Below are positions 16,858-27,973 of a stretch of DNA of 42,249 nucleotides, one piece after another. A program made the translations under genes and the position numbers. The notes under the pieces are model-generated. The model had not been told where the DNA came from. It searched no databases and saw only the letters and a program-made list of their open reading frames with translations. The stretch is from Stutzerimonas stutzeri. Lineage in GTDB: Bacteria > Pseudomonadota > Gammaproteobacteria > Pseudomonadales > Pseudomonadaceae. The stretch is taken from assembly GCF_024448935.1 (NCBI RefSeq), contig NZ_JAMOIE010000038.1:1-42249 (forward strand), in the 5' to 3' direction. The stretch's first letter is position 1. Each line of letters begins with the position of its first letter.

Positions 16858-18366
16858 TCACGGGGCGAGCCTGACGTTTTCCAGGCGGATCAACCCATCG
16901 GGCTGCGGCTGGAAGTTCTGCAGATCGCCGCGAGCGACGAACAGGCGCGGATCGAAGAACAGATAGATGTAAGGCGCCTCGTCGATGAGGATCTCCTGGG
17001 CCTGGGCGTACAGCGCCTTGCGCTCCTCCAGGCCGTTACGCACCCGCGCCTCGTTGAGCAGCTCGTCCACCTTGGGGTTGCAGTAGCGCGCATCGTTGAG
17101 GGGCGCCTTGCAGGTGACGAACTGATGCAGGTTGCCGTCCGGATCGGGGCGTCCCGACCAGTTGTAGAGGGCCACCTGGTAATTGCCCGCCTGCTGCTCG
17201 GAGAGCTGGGTCGCGTATTCGCCGGCGATCAGGTTCACCTGGAAGCCGGACTCCTGTGCCATCGCCTGGATGATCTGGCCGATCTGCTGGGCGATGGGGT
17301 TGTTGGCTACCTTCAGATCAATAGGGAAAGGCATCTTGACGCCAGCCTCACCCAGTAGCGCACGGGCCTTTTCCGGGTCCCGGGCGGGGATGGTCTTGGT
17401 TTTATCGAAGAACGGACTGCTCGGCGACAGCGCCTGGTTGGCCGGGATATACAACCCTTCGAAAACCACCTGATTGATCGCATCGCGATCCAGGGACAGC
17501 TCCAGCGCCTGGCGTACGCGCTTGTCCTGACCCAGCGGATTCTGCGACTTCGGCCCGTTGTCGATGTTCACCACCATTTCCATGAAGCCCAGGCCTGGCG
17601 TGCTGTAGACCTTGAGCTTGGCGTCGGCCTTGGCCGACTTGACGTCGGTGGGCGCCACGCGCTCGATCATGTCCAGATCGCCGGAGCGCAGGTTGGCCAG
17701 ACGCACCGAGGTGTCCGGAATCGGCATGAACACCACACGGTCGAAATGGAAGACGTCCTTGTTCCAGTAACCGTCGTATTTCCTCAACACGATACGGTCC
17801 TGCTGCACGCGCTCGACGAACTCGTACGGGCCCGAGCAGACCGGCTTGCTGGCATAGTCGGCACCCCCTGCCGCCTTGGGCGCGAGCATCATTCCGGAAC
17901 GGTCGGACAGCTGCGCGATCAGCGTGGCATCGGGCTTTTTCAGGTGGATCGTGACGGTGGTCGGCGCGGTGGCTTCGACACTCTCCACCGATGACAACTC
18001 ACTCTTGCGCTGCGAATCGGGAAGTGTGCGGGCACGGTCCAGGTTGAATTTCACCGCTTCGGCATCGAAGGGCTCGCCGTCATGGAACGTCACGCCTTCG
18101 CGCAGGTTCATGGTCAGCGTCTTGCCATCCTCGCTCCATTCCCAGGCCGTGGCCAGACGCGGAATGAACTGCAGGTCGGCATCGGTATCGACCAGCTTGT
18201 CGCACAGGGCGGTGTAGACCAATCGCCCTGCATAGGTGCGCGACCGGTGCGGATCGAGCATGTCGGGATCGTCCTGGATGCCGATGCGCAGGGTGGCCGG
18301 GGCGGCCAGGGCCTGGCTGCAGGCCAGCAACAGGGTGACGCCGGTAAACGCGAGCAAGTGCTTCAT
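16858..18366 (-). CDS. Peptide-type ABC importer, periplasmic binding protein (DppA/GsiB-like, family 5)
   Basis: A 502-residue solute-binding protein. The N-terminus [21 protein letters not shown] can be read as a Sec signal cut after ALA, or as a lipoprotein signal because LLAC fits a lipobox at Cys17. Family 5 landmarks are RIGIQDDPDMLDPH, LRLATAWEWSEDGKTLTMNLREGVTFHDGEPFDAEAVKFN, PTDVKSAKAD and VNIDNGPKSQNPLGQDKRVRQALELSLDRDAINQVVFEG. It should bind a peptide-like ligand in the periplasm and pass it to the DppB/DppC-like channel. The placement of ATPase genes before the binding protein, with a GGT enzyme last, resembles glutathione importers, but the ligand is not proven. Confidence 0.92.
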   Translation of the reverse strand: MKHLLAFTGVTLLLACSQALAAPATLRIGIQDDPDMLDPHRSRTYAGRLVYTALCDKLVDTDADLQFIPRLATAWEWSEDGKTLTMNLREGVTFHDGEPFDAEAVKFNLDRARTLPDSQRKSELSSVESVEATAPTTVTIHLKKPDATLIAQLSDRSGMMLAPKAAGGADYASKPVCSGPYEFVERVQQDRIVLRKYDGYWNKDVFHFDRVVFMPIPDTSVRLANLRSGDLDMIERVAPTDVKSAKADAKLKVYSTPGLGFMEMVVNIDNGPKSQNPLGQDKRVRQALELSLDRDAINQVVFEGLYIPANQALSPSSPFFDKTKTIPARDPEKARALLGEAGVKMPFPIDLKVANNPIAQQIGQIIQAMAQESGFQVNLIAGEYATQLSEQQAGNYQVALYNWSGRPDPDGNLHQFVTCKAPLNDARYCNPKVDELLNEARVRNGLEERKALYAQAQEILIDEAPYIYLFFDPRLFVARGDLQNFQPQPDGLIRLENVRLAP

Positions 18367-19454
18367 GGATGCGGCTCCGTAAGGGTTGACTGACGCGCCT
18401 TGAACAGCGCCAGGCGCTGGCTGAACGCGGTACTCGGGGTGACGACGATGGGGCTGCCACTGCCCGCCGAGGCGATCTCGCGCCAGAAGTGGCAGGCGAC
18501 TTGACGGTCGTCCGGCAACATCTCAAGCGCCGGTCGGCTCTCTCTGCACAGGGTGCGTGCATGCGGGCAACGGGTGTGAAAACGGCAGCCGGAAGGCGGC
18601 GCGCTGGGGCTGGGCATGTCGCCACCGAGCACCTGACGCTCGCGCCGGTCCTTGGGATGGCTGACCGGCACCGAGTCGATCAGCGCCTGGCTATAGGGGT
18701 GCAGCGGCTGCTCGAACAGCGCATCGACCGGGGCCAGTTCTACGATTTCGCCCAGGTACATCACCGCCACCCGGTCGCTCATGTGGCGTATCACCGCCAG
18801 GCCATGGGCGACGATCACCAGGGTCAGCCCGAACTGCTGCTTGAGGTCCTCGAGCAGGTTGACCACCTGCGCCTGGACCGACACGTCCAAGGCCGAGACC
18901 GGTTCGTCGCCCAGCAGCAGTTTCGGGCGCGACGCCAGGGCGCGGGCGATACCAATGCGCTGGCGCTGCCCGCCGGAAAACTCGTGGGGATAACGCTCGG
19001 CGTGTTCCGGCGCGAGCCCGACCGTACGCAACAGCTCGGCGACCCGCTCCTCGCGCTCGCTACGAGCGGCGGCATCATGCAGCCAGATCGGCTCGCCGAC
19101 GATGCTCTGCACATTCATGCGCGGGTTCAGCGAGGCGAAAGGATCCTGAAAGATGATCTGCAGCTCCTGACGCACCTTGCGCAGCTCCTGCGCCGACAGA
19201 TTGCCGAGGTTGCGCCCCTCGTAGATGACATCGCCCGCGGTCGGCTCGAGCAGGTTCAGCAACAGGCGGCCCAGGGTCGACTTGCCCGAACCGGATTCGC
19301 CAACCAGCGCCAGCGTCTCGCCCCGGCGCACGCTGAGCGACACATCGTCGACCGCCCGCACCGGCGCGGCGGCGCGCTGCAGGAAGCCGCGGTTGGCAGT
19401 GAAATGCTTGGTCAGGCCGTGACCTTCGAGAATTGGTTTGTCGGGGGTTTTCAT
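18363..19454 (-). CDS. Peptide-type ABC importer, ATPase (DppF/OppF-like)
   Basis: A 363-residue ATPase with Walker [10 protein letters not shown] (about 54-62), Q-loop [14 protein letters not shown], signature [15 protein letters not shown], Walker [19 protein letters not shown] and an H-loop [14 protein letters not shown]. The common Asp after the switch histidine (SHDLAV) is Gly here, a change that is probably tolerated. The C-terminal oligopeptide domain has the expected cysteines in [16 protein letters not shown] further tail of about 45 residues extends past the usual end. It overlaps its neighbours by 4 bases on both sides and works as a heterodimer with the ATPase encoded at 19451-20437. 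Confidence 0.93.
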   Translation of the reverse strand: MKTPDKPILEGHGLTKHFTANRGFLQRAAAPVRAVDDVSLSVRRGETLALVGESGSGKSTLGRLLLNLLEPTAGDVIYEGRNLGNLSAQELRKVRQELQIIFQDPFASLNPRMNVQSIVGEPIWLHDAAARSEREERVAELLRTVGLAPEHAERYPHEFSGGQRQRIGIARALASRPKLLLGDEPVSALDVSVQAQVVNLLEDLKQQFGLTLVIVAHGLAVIRHMSDRVAVMYLGEIVELAPVDALFEQPLHPYSQALIDSVPVSHPKDRRERQVLGGDMPSPSAPPSGCRFHTRCPHARTLCRESRPALEMLPDDRQVACHFWREIASAGSGSPIVVTPSTAFSQRLALFKARQSTLTEPHP

Positions 19455-20437
19455 GCGCAGGCTCCGGCGTGAACTTCCAGCGGTACCCGCAGGCAGGCCG
19501 CGAAATGCCCGGGGCCGACTTCCACCAGAGGCGGGCGCTGCGCCCGGCAGGCGTCCACCGCGAACGGGCAGCGGCTGGCGAAGCGGCAGTATTCGGGCAT
19601 TTCGGCAGGCGTCGGTACCCGACCCTCGATGGTCGCCAGACGTGCCTCGCGAGCCCCCATCGAGGGCATCGAGCCCATCAGGCCGACCGTGTAGGGATGC
19701 TGCGGGTCGTCGAAGATCGCCTGCACCGGGCCGCTCTCGACCACGCGCCCCGCATACATCACCACCACGTCGTCGGCCACTTCGGCGACCACGCCCAGGT
19801 CATGGGTGATGAGGATCATCGCCGTGCCGGTGTCCGCCTGCAGAGCGGCGATGAGCGAGAGAATCTGCGCCTGGATGGTCACGTCCAGCGCGGTGGTCGG
19901 CTCGTCGGCGATGATCAGACTCGGGTCGTTGGCCAAGGCGATGGCGATCATCACGCGCTGGCGCATTCCTCCCGACAGTTGGTGCGGGTAGGCATCCAGG
20001 CGTTTGGCGGCGTCCGGCACCCGGACTTTTTCCAGCATCGACAGCGCGCGCTCGCGGGCGAGCCTGGGCGACAGGCCCTGGTGGCGCATCACGCCTTCGG
20101 CGATCTGCTCACCGACGGTAAAGGCTGGGTTCAGCGAGGTCATCGGTTCCTGGAAGATCATCGCCAGGCGATTGCCCCTGAGATCGCGGCGCTCGGCTTC
20201 GTCCAGTTCCAGCAGCGGCCGGCCCTGGAAATCGGCGCGGGCCACGCTGACCTCGGTGCCGGCCGGCAGCAAACCCATCAGCGCCAGCGAGGTCACGCTC
20301 TTGCCGCAGCCCGACTCGCCGACGATGGCCAGGGTACGGCCGGCCGACACCTCGAAGGAGAGGCCGTCGACGACATTGGCGGGCGCACCGGGGAAGCGCA
20401 CCCTCAGATCTTGCAGGCTCAACACGGGGGCAGTCAT
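19451..20437 (-). CDS. Peptide-type ABC importer, ATPase (DppD/OppD-like)
   Basis: A 328-residue ATPase: Walker [10 protein letters not shown] (about 39-47), Q-loop [14 protein letters not shown], signature [15 protein letters not shown], Walker [20 protein letters not shown]-loop [25 protein letters not shown]. The C-terminal domain carries [15 protein letters not shown], the cysteine pattern seen in Dpp/Opp ATPases. It is the first transporter gene after the regulator, with 4-base overlaps on both sides, so regulator and transporter are one transcript. Confidence 0.94.
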   Translation of the reverse strand: MTAPVLSLQDLRVRFPGAPANVVDGLSFEVSAGRTLAIVGESGCGKSVTSLALMGLLPAGTEVSVARADFQGRPLLELDEAERRDLRGNRLAMIFQEPMTSLNPAFTVGEQIAEGVMRHQGLSPRLARERALSMLEKVRVPDAAKRLDAYPHQLSGGMRQRVMIAIALANDPSLIIADEPTTALDVTIQAQILSLIAALQADTGTAMILITHDLGVVAEVADDVVVMYAGRVVESGPVQAIFDDPQHPYTVGLMGSMPSMGAREARLATIEGRVPTPAEMPEYCRFASRCPFAVDACRAQRPPLVEVGPGHFAACLRVPLEVHAGACA

Positions 20438-21156
20438 ACGCAGGCATCCAGGGTCTGGTCGAGAACGACGTTCAGGGAATCACGCAGCGCCCGCAGGTGG
20501 CTGCGCATGCAGGCGGCCGCCTCGGTCGGCGCGCGGGCCGCGATCGCATCGACGATGGCCTCGTGGTCATGGTCGTAACCGCGCAATTTGTCGGCGTTGC
20601 GGGCACGGGCTCGCAGGTCGCGCCAGATCGGGTCGAGACGGATGGCATCGACCATCTCGAACAGGTCCAGCAGCAGGCGGTTGCCCGCAGCCTCGGCGAT
20701 GCAGCGGTGCAGCGCGCTGTCCCATAGTTCGATCTGCTCGGCGTCCTGCTGGTGTTCGGTCATCTGAGCGACCAGTCGCCGCAGCATCGCGGTCTGCTCG
20801 CCGCTGGCGCGGATCGCGGCGAGCGACGCCAGCGCCGGCTCGAGGTAGAGGCGCGCTTCCATCACCTCGCTGAAATTGGTCCGGCTCGAAAGGCGCGCGA
20901 AGCTCAGCGCGCTGGGCGGCGTCGGCCCGATGAAGGTGCCCCGACCCTGTCGACGCCAAATCTGTCCTTCGGATTCCAACACCGCCAGCGCACGACGCAC
21001 GGCCCGCCGACCCACTCCGAACTCCTCGGCCAGCTCGCGCTCGGTGGGCAACGCCTTTTCAGGCATCAGGGCGTGCATGGCAACAAGCTTGCGCAAGGCC
21101 TCCAGGGCCAGCCCAGCATTGCTGTCGGCCACCTGAGCGATTTCGGTTCGCGGCAT
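20434..21156 (-). CDS. GntR-family regulator (FadR/FCD subfamily)
   Basis: A 240-residue transcription factor. The winged helix covers about residues 15-85, with LPTERELAEEFGVGRRAVRRALAVLESEGQIWRRQGRGTFIG as the GntR signature. The helical FCD effector domain follows, with EARLYLEPALASLAA, WDSALHRCIAEAAGNRLLLDLF and a late HDHEAIVDAIAARAPTEAAACMRSHL that supplies the metal/ligand histidines of FCD proteins. The start at 21156 follows GGAGACCGGGT; a start at 21213 is possible but lacks that site. It heads the importer/GGT operon by a 4-base overlap, so it probably autoregulates and derepresses on binding the imported compound or its product. Confidence 0.9.
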   Translation of the reverse strand: MPRTEIAQVADSNAGLALEALRKLVAMHALMPEKALPTERELAEEFGVGRRAVRRALAVLESEGQIWRRQGRGTFIGPTPPSALSFARLSSRTNFSEVMEARLYLEPALASLAAIRASGEQTAMLRRLVAQMTEHQQDAEQIELWDSALHRCIAEAAGNRLLLDLFEMVDAIRLDPIWRDLRARARNADKLRGYDHDHEAIVDAIAARAPTEAAACMRSHLRALRDSLNVVLDQTLDACV

Positions 21157-21502
21157 ACCCGGTCTCCGGTGGTTGCTGAGCAACAGGACGCGAAAGCGCA
21201 CCTTCATTGCCAAGGAGCAAGAGCAAGATGGGTGCCAATGTAGATTGGTTCGCCTCGAGAGAGACGAACAACCGCAGCTCGAACGCGGCGAGTCAAAGTC
21301 TTCGAGCGATTAGAGGGTGAGCGACGGCGGGATAGCCCGTGGCGTTTGAAAAATTGGTTCGCAGCAATTCCCGAACCATGGATTGCTGGTTCACTTACCC
21401 ATGGCGCAAAAAGGGCCGTGCGCACCATCGGAGCGCGAACCGCCTCATCATACGGTGCCACGTTCCGGGCGCCGGCCTGGTCGTGCAAGTACTGCATGGC
21501 GC
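21157..21502. other. Upstream region of the GntR operon and unassigned sequence
   Basis: These 346 bases must contain the promoter of the minus-strand GntR operon near 21160-21250. The rest, toward the transposase remnant, has short open frames without recognisable protein character and is probably further debris. Confidence 0.35.
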
Positions 21503-21690
21503 AACAAACTACAAACCAAGGTGGGTCGAGAATGGCATGCACTGCGCAAGCCAACGGTGGAGCCGGTGTTCGGCATCCTCAAATCGGTGTTGGGATTTCG
21601 GTATTCTCGCTGCGTGGCGTGAAAGGTCAGCGGCGAATGGACCCTGGTGTGCCTGGCATCGCACCTGAAACGCATGGGCGTATGCCCATA
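21503..21690 (+). pseudogene. IS1182-family transposase remnant (C-terminal end)
   Basis: The plus-strand frame reads NKLQTKVGREWHALRKPTVEPVFGILKSVLGF, the conserved C-terminal block of IS1182-type DDE transposases (compare the usual YALRKQTVEPVFGIIKSVMGFR). It then slips into another frame for FSLRGV and back for KVSGEWTLVCLASHLKRM before a stop at about 21690. At least two frameshifts and the loss of the N-terminal 350 or so residues show a dead copy. A sequence near 21755-21768 (AAGTCCGACAGCCTG) resembles the outer end of such elements. No matching left end was found. Confidence 0.72.
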
Positions 21691-21940
21691 AGCGGAAATG
21701 GCAAAACGGCCTATTTCGGAAAAATCCGATGCTCTTTCTGCCTGCGGGCTCAAGTCCGACAGCCTGATAGCAGAACGGCGACACGCCAGTCGTTAGGGTG
21801 TACCACAGGAGGCGGCGCGTCGTTTGTCGGCAATCGCCCAATCAGCCGAACGCGTCGAGCCCGCTGACGGGCCCGCCGCCACGGAACACCGGAAGGACTG
21901 AGCGGAGCATTATTCGACCGATGCCATAGCCGGTACGCCG

Positions 21941-22846
21941 TCAGCTCGCCGCAGTTTGCTTGCCGCTAAGTTCGCCGCGCAACCATTCGGCCAGGCGTTC
22001 GGCGCGCCGATCTAACCGCCGTGCCGGAACCCAGAGCGTCAACCGTGCCGAGGTTTCGACGAAGCCCCAAGGCGCCAGCAGGCGACCAGCGGCGAGGTCG
22101 TCGGCGACCAGCTGTTGCGGGGCGATGGCCACGCCGAGCCCCGCCAACGCCGCTTCCAGCAGAAAGTAGAGATGTTCGAAGCTCTGCCCCAACCGAAGCC
22201 GCGCCGGGTCGAGATGCTGCTGACGGGCCCAGGTCGGCCAGGCCTGCGGACGCGAGGCAGTGTGCAGCAGTGTTTCATCGAGCAGCACGGCGGGCGAGCC
22301 GTTACGCAGCTCGGCGCAGCGCCCGTGGTAGGGGCTGAGCACCGGGCCGATGCATTCGGCGGCCAGTTCGAAGACCTGCATGTCCGCCGGCCATGGCGGC
22401 TCGGCGTACCACAGCGTGGCGTCCAGCCCCGGCTTGCGTGGGTCCAGCTCGCCCTCGCTGGCCGAGAGCTGCAGATGCAGGTCCGGCAGCTCACGGTTGA
22501 GGCGATCCAGCCGCGGGATGAACCAGCGCGCCAGCAGGCTGCCTGGACAACCGAGGACGAACGGCGCATCGGTGGTCTGCTGGCGCAGCTCGGCGCAGGT
22601 AGTGCGCAAGCGCTCGAAGGCATCGCCCGTCGCATCACGCAGCCGCAGCCCGGCATCGGTGAGTTTTACGCCTCGACCTTCCTTGCTGAACAGGGCGATG
22701 CCCAGGTGTTCCTCCAGCAGGCGAATCTGCCGGCTTACGGCCCCATGGGTCACGCAGAGTTCCCCCGCCGCTTGGCTTACGCTTTGCAGCCGTGCCGCTG
22801 CCTCGAAGGCGCGCAGTGCGTTGAGCGGCGGAAGCTCTTGGCTCAT
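21941..22846 (-). CDS. trpI: LysR-family activator of trpBA
   Basis: A 301-residue LysR regulator. The N-terminal helix-turn-helix is [46 protein letters not shown] (about 8-53), followed by the effector domain. The gene is divergent from trpB, the conserved Pseudomonas arrangement in which TrpI senses indoleglycerol phosphate and activates trpBA. The spacing to trpB is 123 bases and contains a palindrome suited to LysR binding. The identification rests on family plus context; the length and the [12 protein letters not shown] recognition helix fit TrpI. Confidence 0.93.
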   Translation of the reverse strand: MSQELPPLNALRAFEAAARLQSVSQAAGELCVTHGAVSRQIRLLEEHLGIALFSKEGRGVKLTDAGLRLRDATGDAFERLRTTCAELRQQTTDAPFVLGCPGSLLARWFIPRLDRLNRELPDLHLQLSASEGELDPRKPGLDATLWYAEPPWPADMQVFELAAECIGPVLSPYHGRCAELRNGSPAVLLDETLLHTASRPQAWPTWARQQHLDPARLRLGQSFEHLYFLLEAALAGLGVAIAPQQLVADDLAAGRLLAPWGFVETSARLTLWVPARRLDRRAERLAEWLRGELSGKQTAAS

Positions 22847-22852
22847 CGGTGA

Positions 22853-24987
<2,135 letters not shown>

Positions 24988-25009
24988 GCTCTCTCGCCAA
25001 ACGAACCTA

Positions 25010-25050
25010 AAGCCGCTGCACCATGATCCGGGCAGCGGCTTCTTCGTTTC
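25010..25050 (+). terminator. Intrinsic terminator of trpBA
   Basis: AAGCCGCTGC at 25010-25019 pairs with GCAGCGGCTT at 25032-25041 (10 base pairs, 12-base loop), followed by the T-rich CTTCGTTTC. Confidence 0.82.
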
Positions 25051-25069
25051 AGCTAAGCCATTCGCCCGT

Positions 25070-25149
25070 GTAAGAGCAAGGGGGACGCCCAGTCCTTGCT
25101 GGCGATCAATAACGCTGCCGTCCCGGATCGCCAGCAAGCTGGCTCCTAC
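25070..25149. repeat. REP pair (GTAGGAGC family), copy 1
   Basis: Two inverted REP-type units: a degenerate GTAAGAGC...CTTGCTGGCGATC and, facing it, GATCGCCAGCAAGCTGGCTC-CTAC. This is the common Pseudomonas BIME pattern with GTAG at the outer edge. It lies just after the trpA terminator. Confidence 0.78.
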
Positions 25150-25418
25150 AAAAGCCGCTCGGCTATCCGATGCCGACGACCTATCGAATCTGCTTGATCG
25201 ACCTTACGAGGTGCACCGCCTGGGCCTCGGTGTTCGCTGCTGACCTGCTGACCGCTCCCCCTAGACTTACCCAGGCCGCCGCCCGGTGACCGAGCAGCGG
25301 TTCGCGCCATGGCTGCGCCGGGGCTGGTGCATACTGGGTGCGCGTTACACGACCCTCTGATTTCGCGTCGGCCACATCCGCATCAGCCGTGGGCAATCAG
25401 CAGTAAGCCATCTCCCCT

Positions 25419-25485
25419 GTAGAGCCAGCTTGCTGGCGATCAATAACGCCCTGCAGCCCCGGATCGCCAGCAAGCTGGCTCCTAC
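25419..25485. repeat. REP pair (GTAGGAGC family), copy 2
   Basis: GTAGAGCCAGCTTGCTGGCG faces GGATCGCCAGCAAGCTGGCT-CCTAC around a central spacer with CAATAACGCC. It is the duplicate of the pair at 25070-25149, and its left unit is better preserved. Confidence 0.8.
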
Positions 25486-25728
25486 AAAAGCCGCTCGGCT
25501 ATCCGATGCCGACGACCCCTATCGAATCTGCTTGATCGACCTTACGAGGTGCACCGCCTGGGCCTCGGTGTTCGCGGTTCGCGCCATGACTGCGACGGGG
25601 CTGGTGCATACTGGGTGCGCGTTACACGATCCTCTGATTTCGCGTCGGCCACATCCGCATCAGCCGTGGGCAAGACGCCACCGTTGTCCCGGTGAGCTTA
25701 GCGGCGTCCAACCTTGCGGAGCAGCCCG

Positions 25729-26874
25729 ATGCGCCTTGCCAATTTCATCCTCGATAACCTCGAGTCCATTCTTCAGTCATGGGAAGACTTCGCCAGAACC
25801 ATTCTGGGATCCCGCTCCATGGACACCGAAGCCCTGCGGGATCATGCCGAGCAGATGCTGCGAACGATTGCCGCGGACCTGAGCACCAGTCAGTCCAAAG
25901 CCCAGCAGTTCGACAAATCCGTCGGCAAGTCCCACAAGAGCGGCGGTGAAACGGCGGCGCAAACTCACGCCGTGTTGCGTCATGACGCCGGCTTCAGCAT
26001 CGATGAAATGGTGTCCGAGTACCGCGCCCTGCGCTCCAGCGTGCTGAGCAAATGGTTGCAGGCAATCAAGTCCGGCACCGACTTCGAAGTCGAGGACATG
26101 ACCCGCTTCAACGAGGCCATCGACCAAGCGCTCGCCGAGTCCGTGGCCAGCTACTCACAAACGGTCAACGGCACGCGGAACGTCTTTCTGGGCATCCTTG
26201 GACACGATTTGCGCACGCCTCTGGGCGCCATTCAGCTAGGTGCGGAAGTGCTGCTGCTCGACGGCAGCCTCGGGGCCAAGCCGACCATGTTGGCGTCGCG
26301 CATCTATACCAGCGTCAAACGGGCCAACAAGATCGTCAACGACCTGCTCGATTTCACCCGTTCGCAGAGCGGTGCAGGCATTCCGGTGCACCGGCTGGAA
26401 ACCAATCTGGCCGCAGTGTGCGAAGGCATGGCCGAAGAAGTGCTGGCCTATCACCCGGACCGCAACATTCTCTGCGAGACCAGCGGAAACCTGACCGGGC
26501 CGTTCGACGCCGCGCGGATGGAGCAGGTGTTTTCCAATCTGATCGGCAACGCCGTGCAGCACGGCAGCGCCACGTCACAGATCAGGGTGTCCTTGCACCC
26601 CGAACAGGCGCATGCGGTGTTTTCCGTACACAACCAGGGCGAGCCGATTGCGGAGGAGGCAATTGCTGACATCTTCAACCCCATGAGCCGCCACTCCCAG
26701 TACGCCGCTGGCGAGCATGGACCTCACTCCGGGCTAGGCCTGGGGCTCTATATTGCCAGCGAGATCGTGGCCGCCCACCAAGGCACCATTCATGTCGAAT
26801 CCAATGCCGAGCAAGGCACGACCTTCATCGTCCGGCTGCCGCTGACCAAACACGACCTGCCGCCGCTCGGCTAG
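25729..26874 (+). CDS. Histidine kinase with RsbRD-type N-terminal domain (paralogue A)
   Basis: A 381-residue soluble kinase with no membrane segment. Residues 1-130 (MRLANFILDNLESILQSWEDF..., then AVLRHDAGFSIDEMVSEYRALRSSVL) match the RsbRD N-terminal sensor domain found in stressosome-type proteins and some kinases. The dimerisation/phosphoacceptor helix has ILGHDLRTPLGAIQL with His159. The ATPase domain carries RMEQVFSNLIGNAVQHG (N box) and HSGLGLGLYIASEIV (G box). The start at 25729 follows GCGGAGCAGCCCG; the same leader precedes paralogue B at 37299. No response regulator or receiver domain is adjacent, so it is an orphan. The signal and output partner are unknown. Confidence 0.88.
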   Translation: MRLANFILDNLESILQSWEDFARTILGSRSMDTEALRDHAEQMLRTIAADLSTSQSKAQQFDKSVGKSHKSGGETAAQTHAVLRHDAGFSIDEMVSEYRALRSSVLSKWLQAIKSGTDFEVEDMTRFNEAIDQALAESVASYSQTVNGTRNVFLGILGHDLRTPLGAIQLGAEVLLLDGSLGAKPTMLASRIYTSVKRANKIVNDLLDFTRSQSGAGIPVHRLETNLAAVCEGMAEEVLAYHPDRNILCETSGNLTGPFDAARMEQVFSNLIGNAVQHGSATSQIRVSLHPEQAHAVFSVHNQGEPIAEEAIADIFNPMSRHSQYAAGEHGPHSGLGLGLYIASEIVAAHQGTIHVESNAEQGTTFIVRLPLTKHDLPPLG

Positions 26875-26909
26875 CCCTGACTCGACACTGTCTCCCTGGC
26901 AGGATGGCC

Positions 26910-26976
26910 GTAGGAGCAGCTGCTGGCGATCAGCAACCTCCTTGCCGTCCCGGATCGCCAGCAAGCTGGCTCCTAC
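26910..26976. repeat. REP pair (GTAGGAGC family), copy 3
   Basis: GTAGGAGCAGCTGCTGGCGA faces CGGATCGCCAGCAAGCTGGC-TCCTAC. It lies 35 bases after the kinase stop and forms a long imperfect hairpin that could also limit read-through or mRNA decay. Confidence 0.8.
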
Positions 26977-27095
26977 GAAGGCCGTCCGCTACGCGCCGTC
27001 GATCAACGATATCAACCCGCTTGATTTCGATCGCGTGCGTTAAAGGCTTAGCATGCTGGTCACATCCCAAGTACGCCCACTCGAGGAGATTACCC

Positions 27096-27938
27096 ATGCC
27101 TGATACCCCCTACGTACCGCCAAAAATCTGGACCCACGACGCGCCCTCGGGCGGCAAGTTCGCCAGCATCAATGCCCCGACCGCCGGCGCGCGGGAGGAA
27201 AAGACACTGCCGGTCGGCAAGCATCCGCTGCAGCTGTATTCGCTGGCCACACCCAACGGGGTGAAGGTCTCGATCATGCTCGAAGAGCTGCTGGCGCTCG
27301 GCCACAGCGGTGCCGAATACGACGCCTGGCTGATCAATATCGGCGATGGCGACCAGTTCGGCAGCGGCTTTGTCGAGATCAACCCGAACTCCAAGATACC
27401 TGCACTCGCCGACCACAGCGTCGAAGGCGAACCGCTGCGGGTGTTCGAGTCCGGCTCGATCCTGGTCTACCTTGCCGAGAAATTCGGCGCCTTCCTGCCG
27501 ACCGAAACCCGCGCACGGACCGAAACCCTGAACTGGTTGTTCTGGCAGATGGGCTCGGCGCCCTTCCTCGGCGGCGGCTTCGGGCATTTCTATGCCTATG
27601 CGCCGGAGAAGTACGAGTACCCGATCAACCGCTACGCCATGGAGGTCAAGCGTCAGCTCGACGTGCTCGACCGCCAGCTGGCCGAGAACCGCTACATCGC
27701 TGGCGACGCCTACAGCATCGCCGACATGGCCATCTGGCCCTGGTACGGCGTGCTGGCCCGCGGTGAGCTGTACGAGGCCGGTGAATTCCTCTCGGTGCAG
27801 GACTACAAACACGTACAGCGCTGGGCCGCTGAAGTCGCCGAGCGGCCGGGGGTGATTCGCGGACGCAAGGTCAATCGCACCTGGGGCGACGAGTCCGAAC
27901 AGGCACCGGAACGCCACGACGCGTCGGACCTGGACTAA
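27096..27938 (+). CDS. yghU: Glutathione transferase, YghU/Nu class
   Basis: A 280-residue protein matching the disulfide-bond-reductase-like GST YghU. The distinctive N-terminal extension (YVPPKIWTHDAPSGGKFASINAPTAGAREEKTLPVGKHPLQLYS) precedes the thioredoxin-fold half with TPNGVKVSIMLEEL, NPNSKIPALAD and the ESGSILVYLAEK glutathione-binding motif. The all-helical half then has WLFWQMGSAPFLGGGFGHFY and YSIADMAIWPWYG. The start at 27096 has GAGGAG upstream; a longer frame runs through the REP pair. Nu-class enzymes bind two glutathiones and reduce disulfides or peroxides. It stands alone between REP DNA and a terminator. Confidence 0.94.
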   Translation: MPDTPYVPPKIWTHDAPSGGKFASINAPTAGAREEKTLPVGKHPLQLYSLATPNGVKVSIMLEELLALGHSGAEYDAWLINIGDGDQFGSGFVEINPNSKIPALADHSVEGEPLRVFESGSILVYLAEKFGAFLPTETRARTETLNWLFWQMGSAPFLGGGFGHFYAYAPEKYEYPINRYAMEVKRQLDVLDRQLAENRYIAGDAYSIADMAIWPWYGVLARGELYEAGEFLSVQDYKHVQRWAAEVAERPGVIRGRKVNRTWGDESEQAPERHDASDLD

Positions 27939-27946
27939 GCCACGCG

Positions 27947-27973
27947 GCCGGTCAGGCAAACTGACCGGCCTTC
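27947..27973 (+). terminator. Terminator-like hairpin after yghU
   Basis: GGCCGGTCAG-gcaa-CTGACCGGCC (27947-27970) is a perfect 10-base-pair stem 8 bases after the stop codon, followed only by TTCG. The stem is strong and the U-tract weak. Confidence 0.7.

Larger units (their letters stand above)
25054..25673. repeat. Imperfect tandem duplication upstream of the histidine kinase gene
   Basis: Two adjacent copies of one intergenic segment: about 25054-25396 and about 25403-25673. Both begin near TAAGCCAT, contain a REP pair and the shared block from AAAAGCCGCTCGGCTATCCG onward, and end with CAGCCGTGGGCAA. The second copy lacks about 61 bases present in the first (after GTGTTCGC) and about 15 bases near the REP. 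No gene is supported in either copy. Point differences show that the duplication is not brand new. Confidence 0.85.

Noticed and set aside
25042..25728. CRISPR array, suggested by repeated blocks
   Set aside because: Only two large direct copies and inverted REPs are present, with no short regularly spaced repeats and no cas genes.
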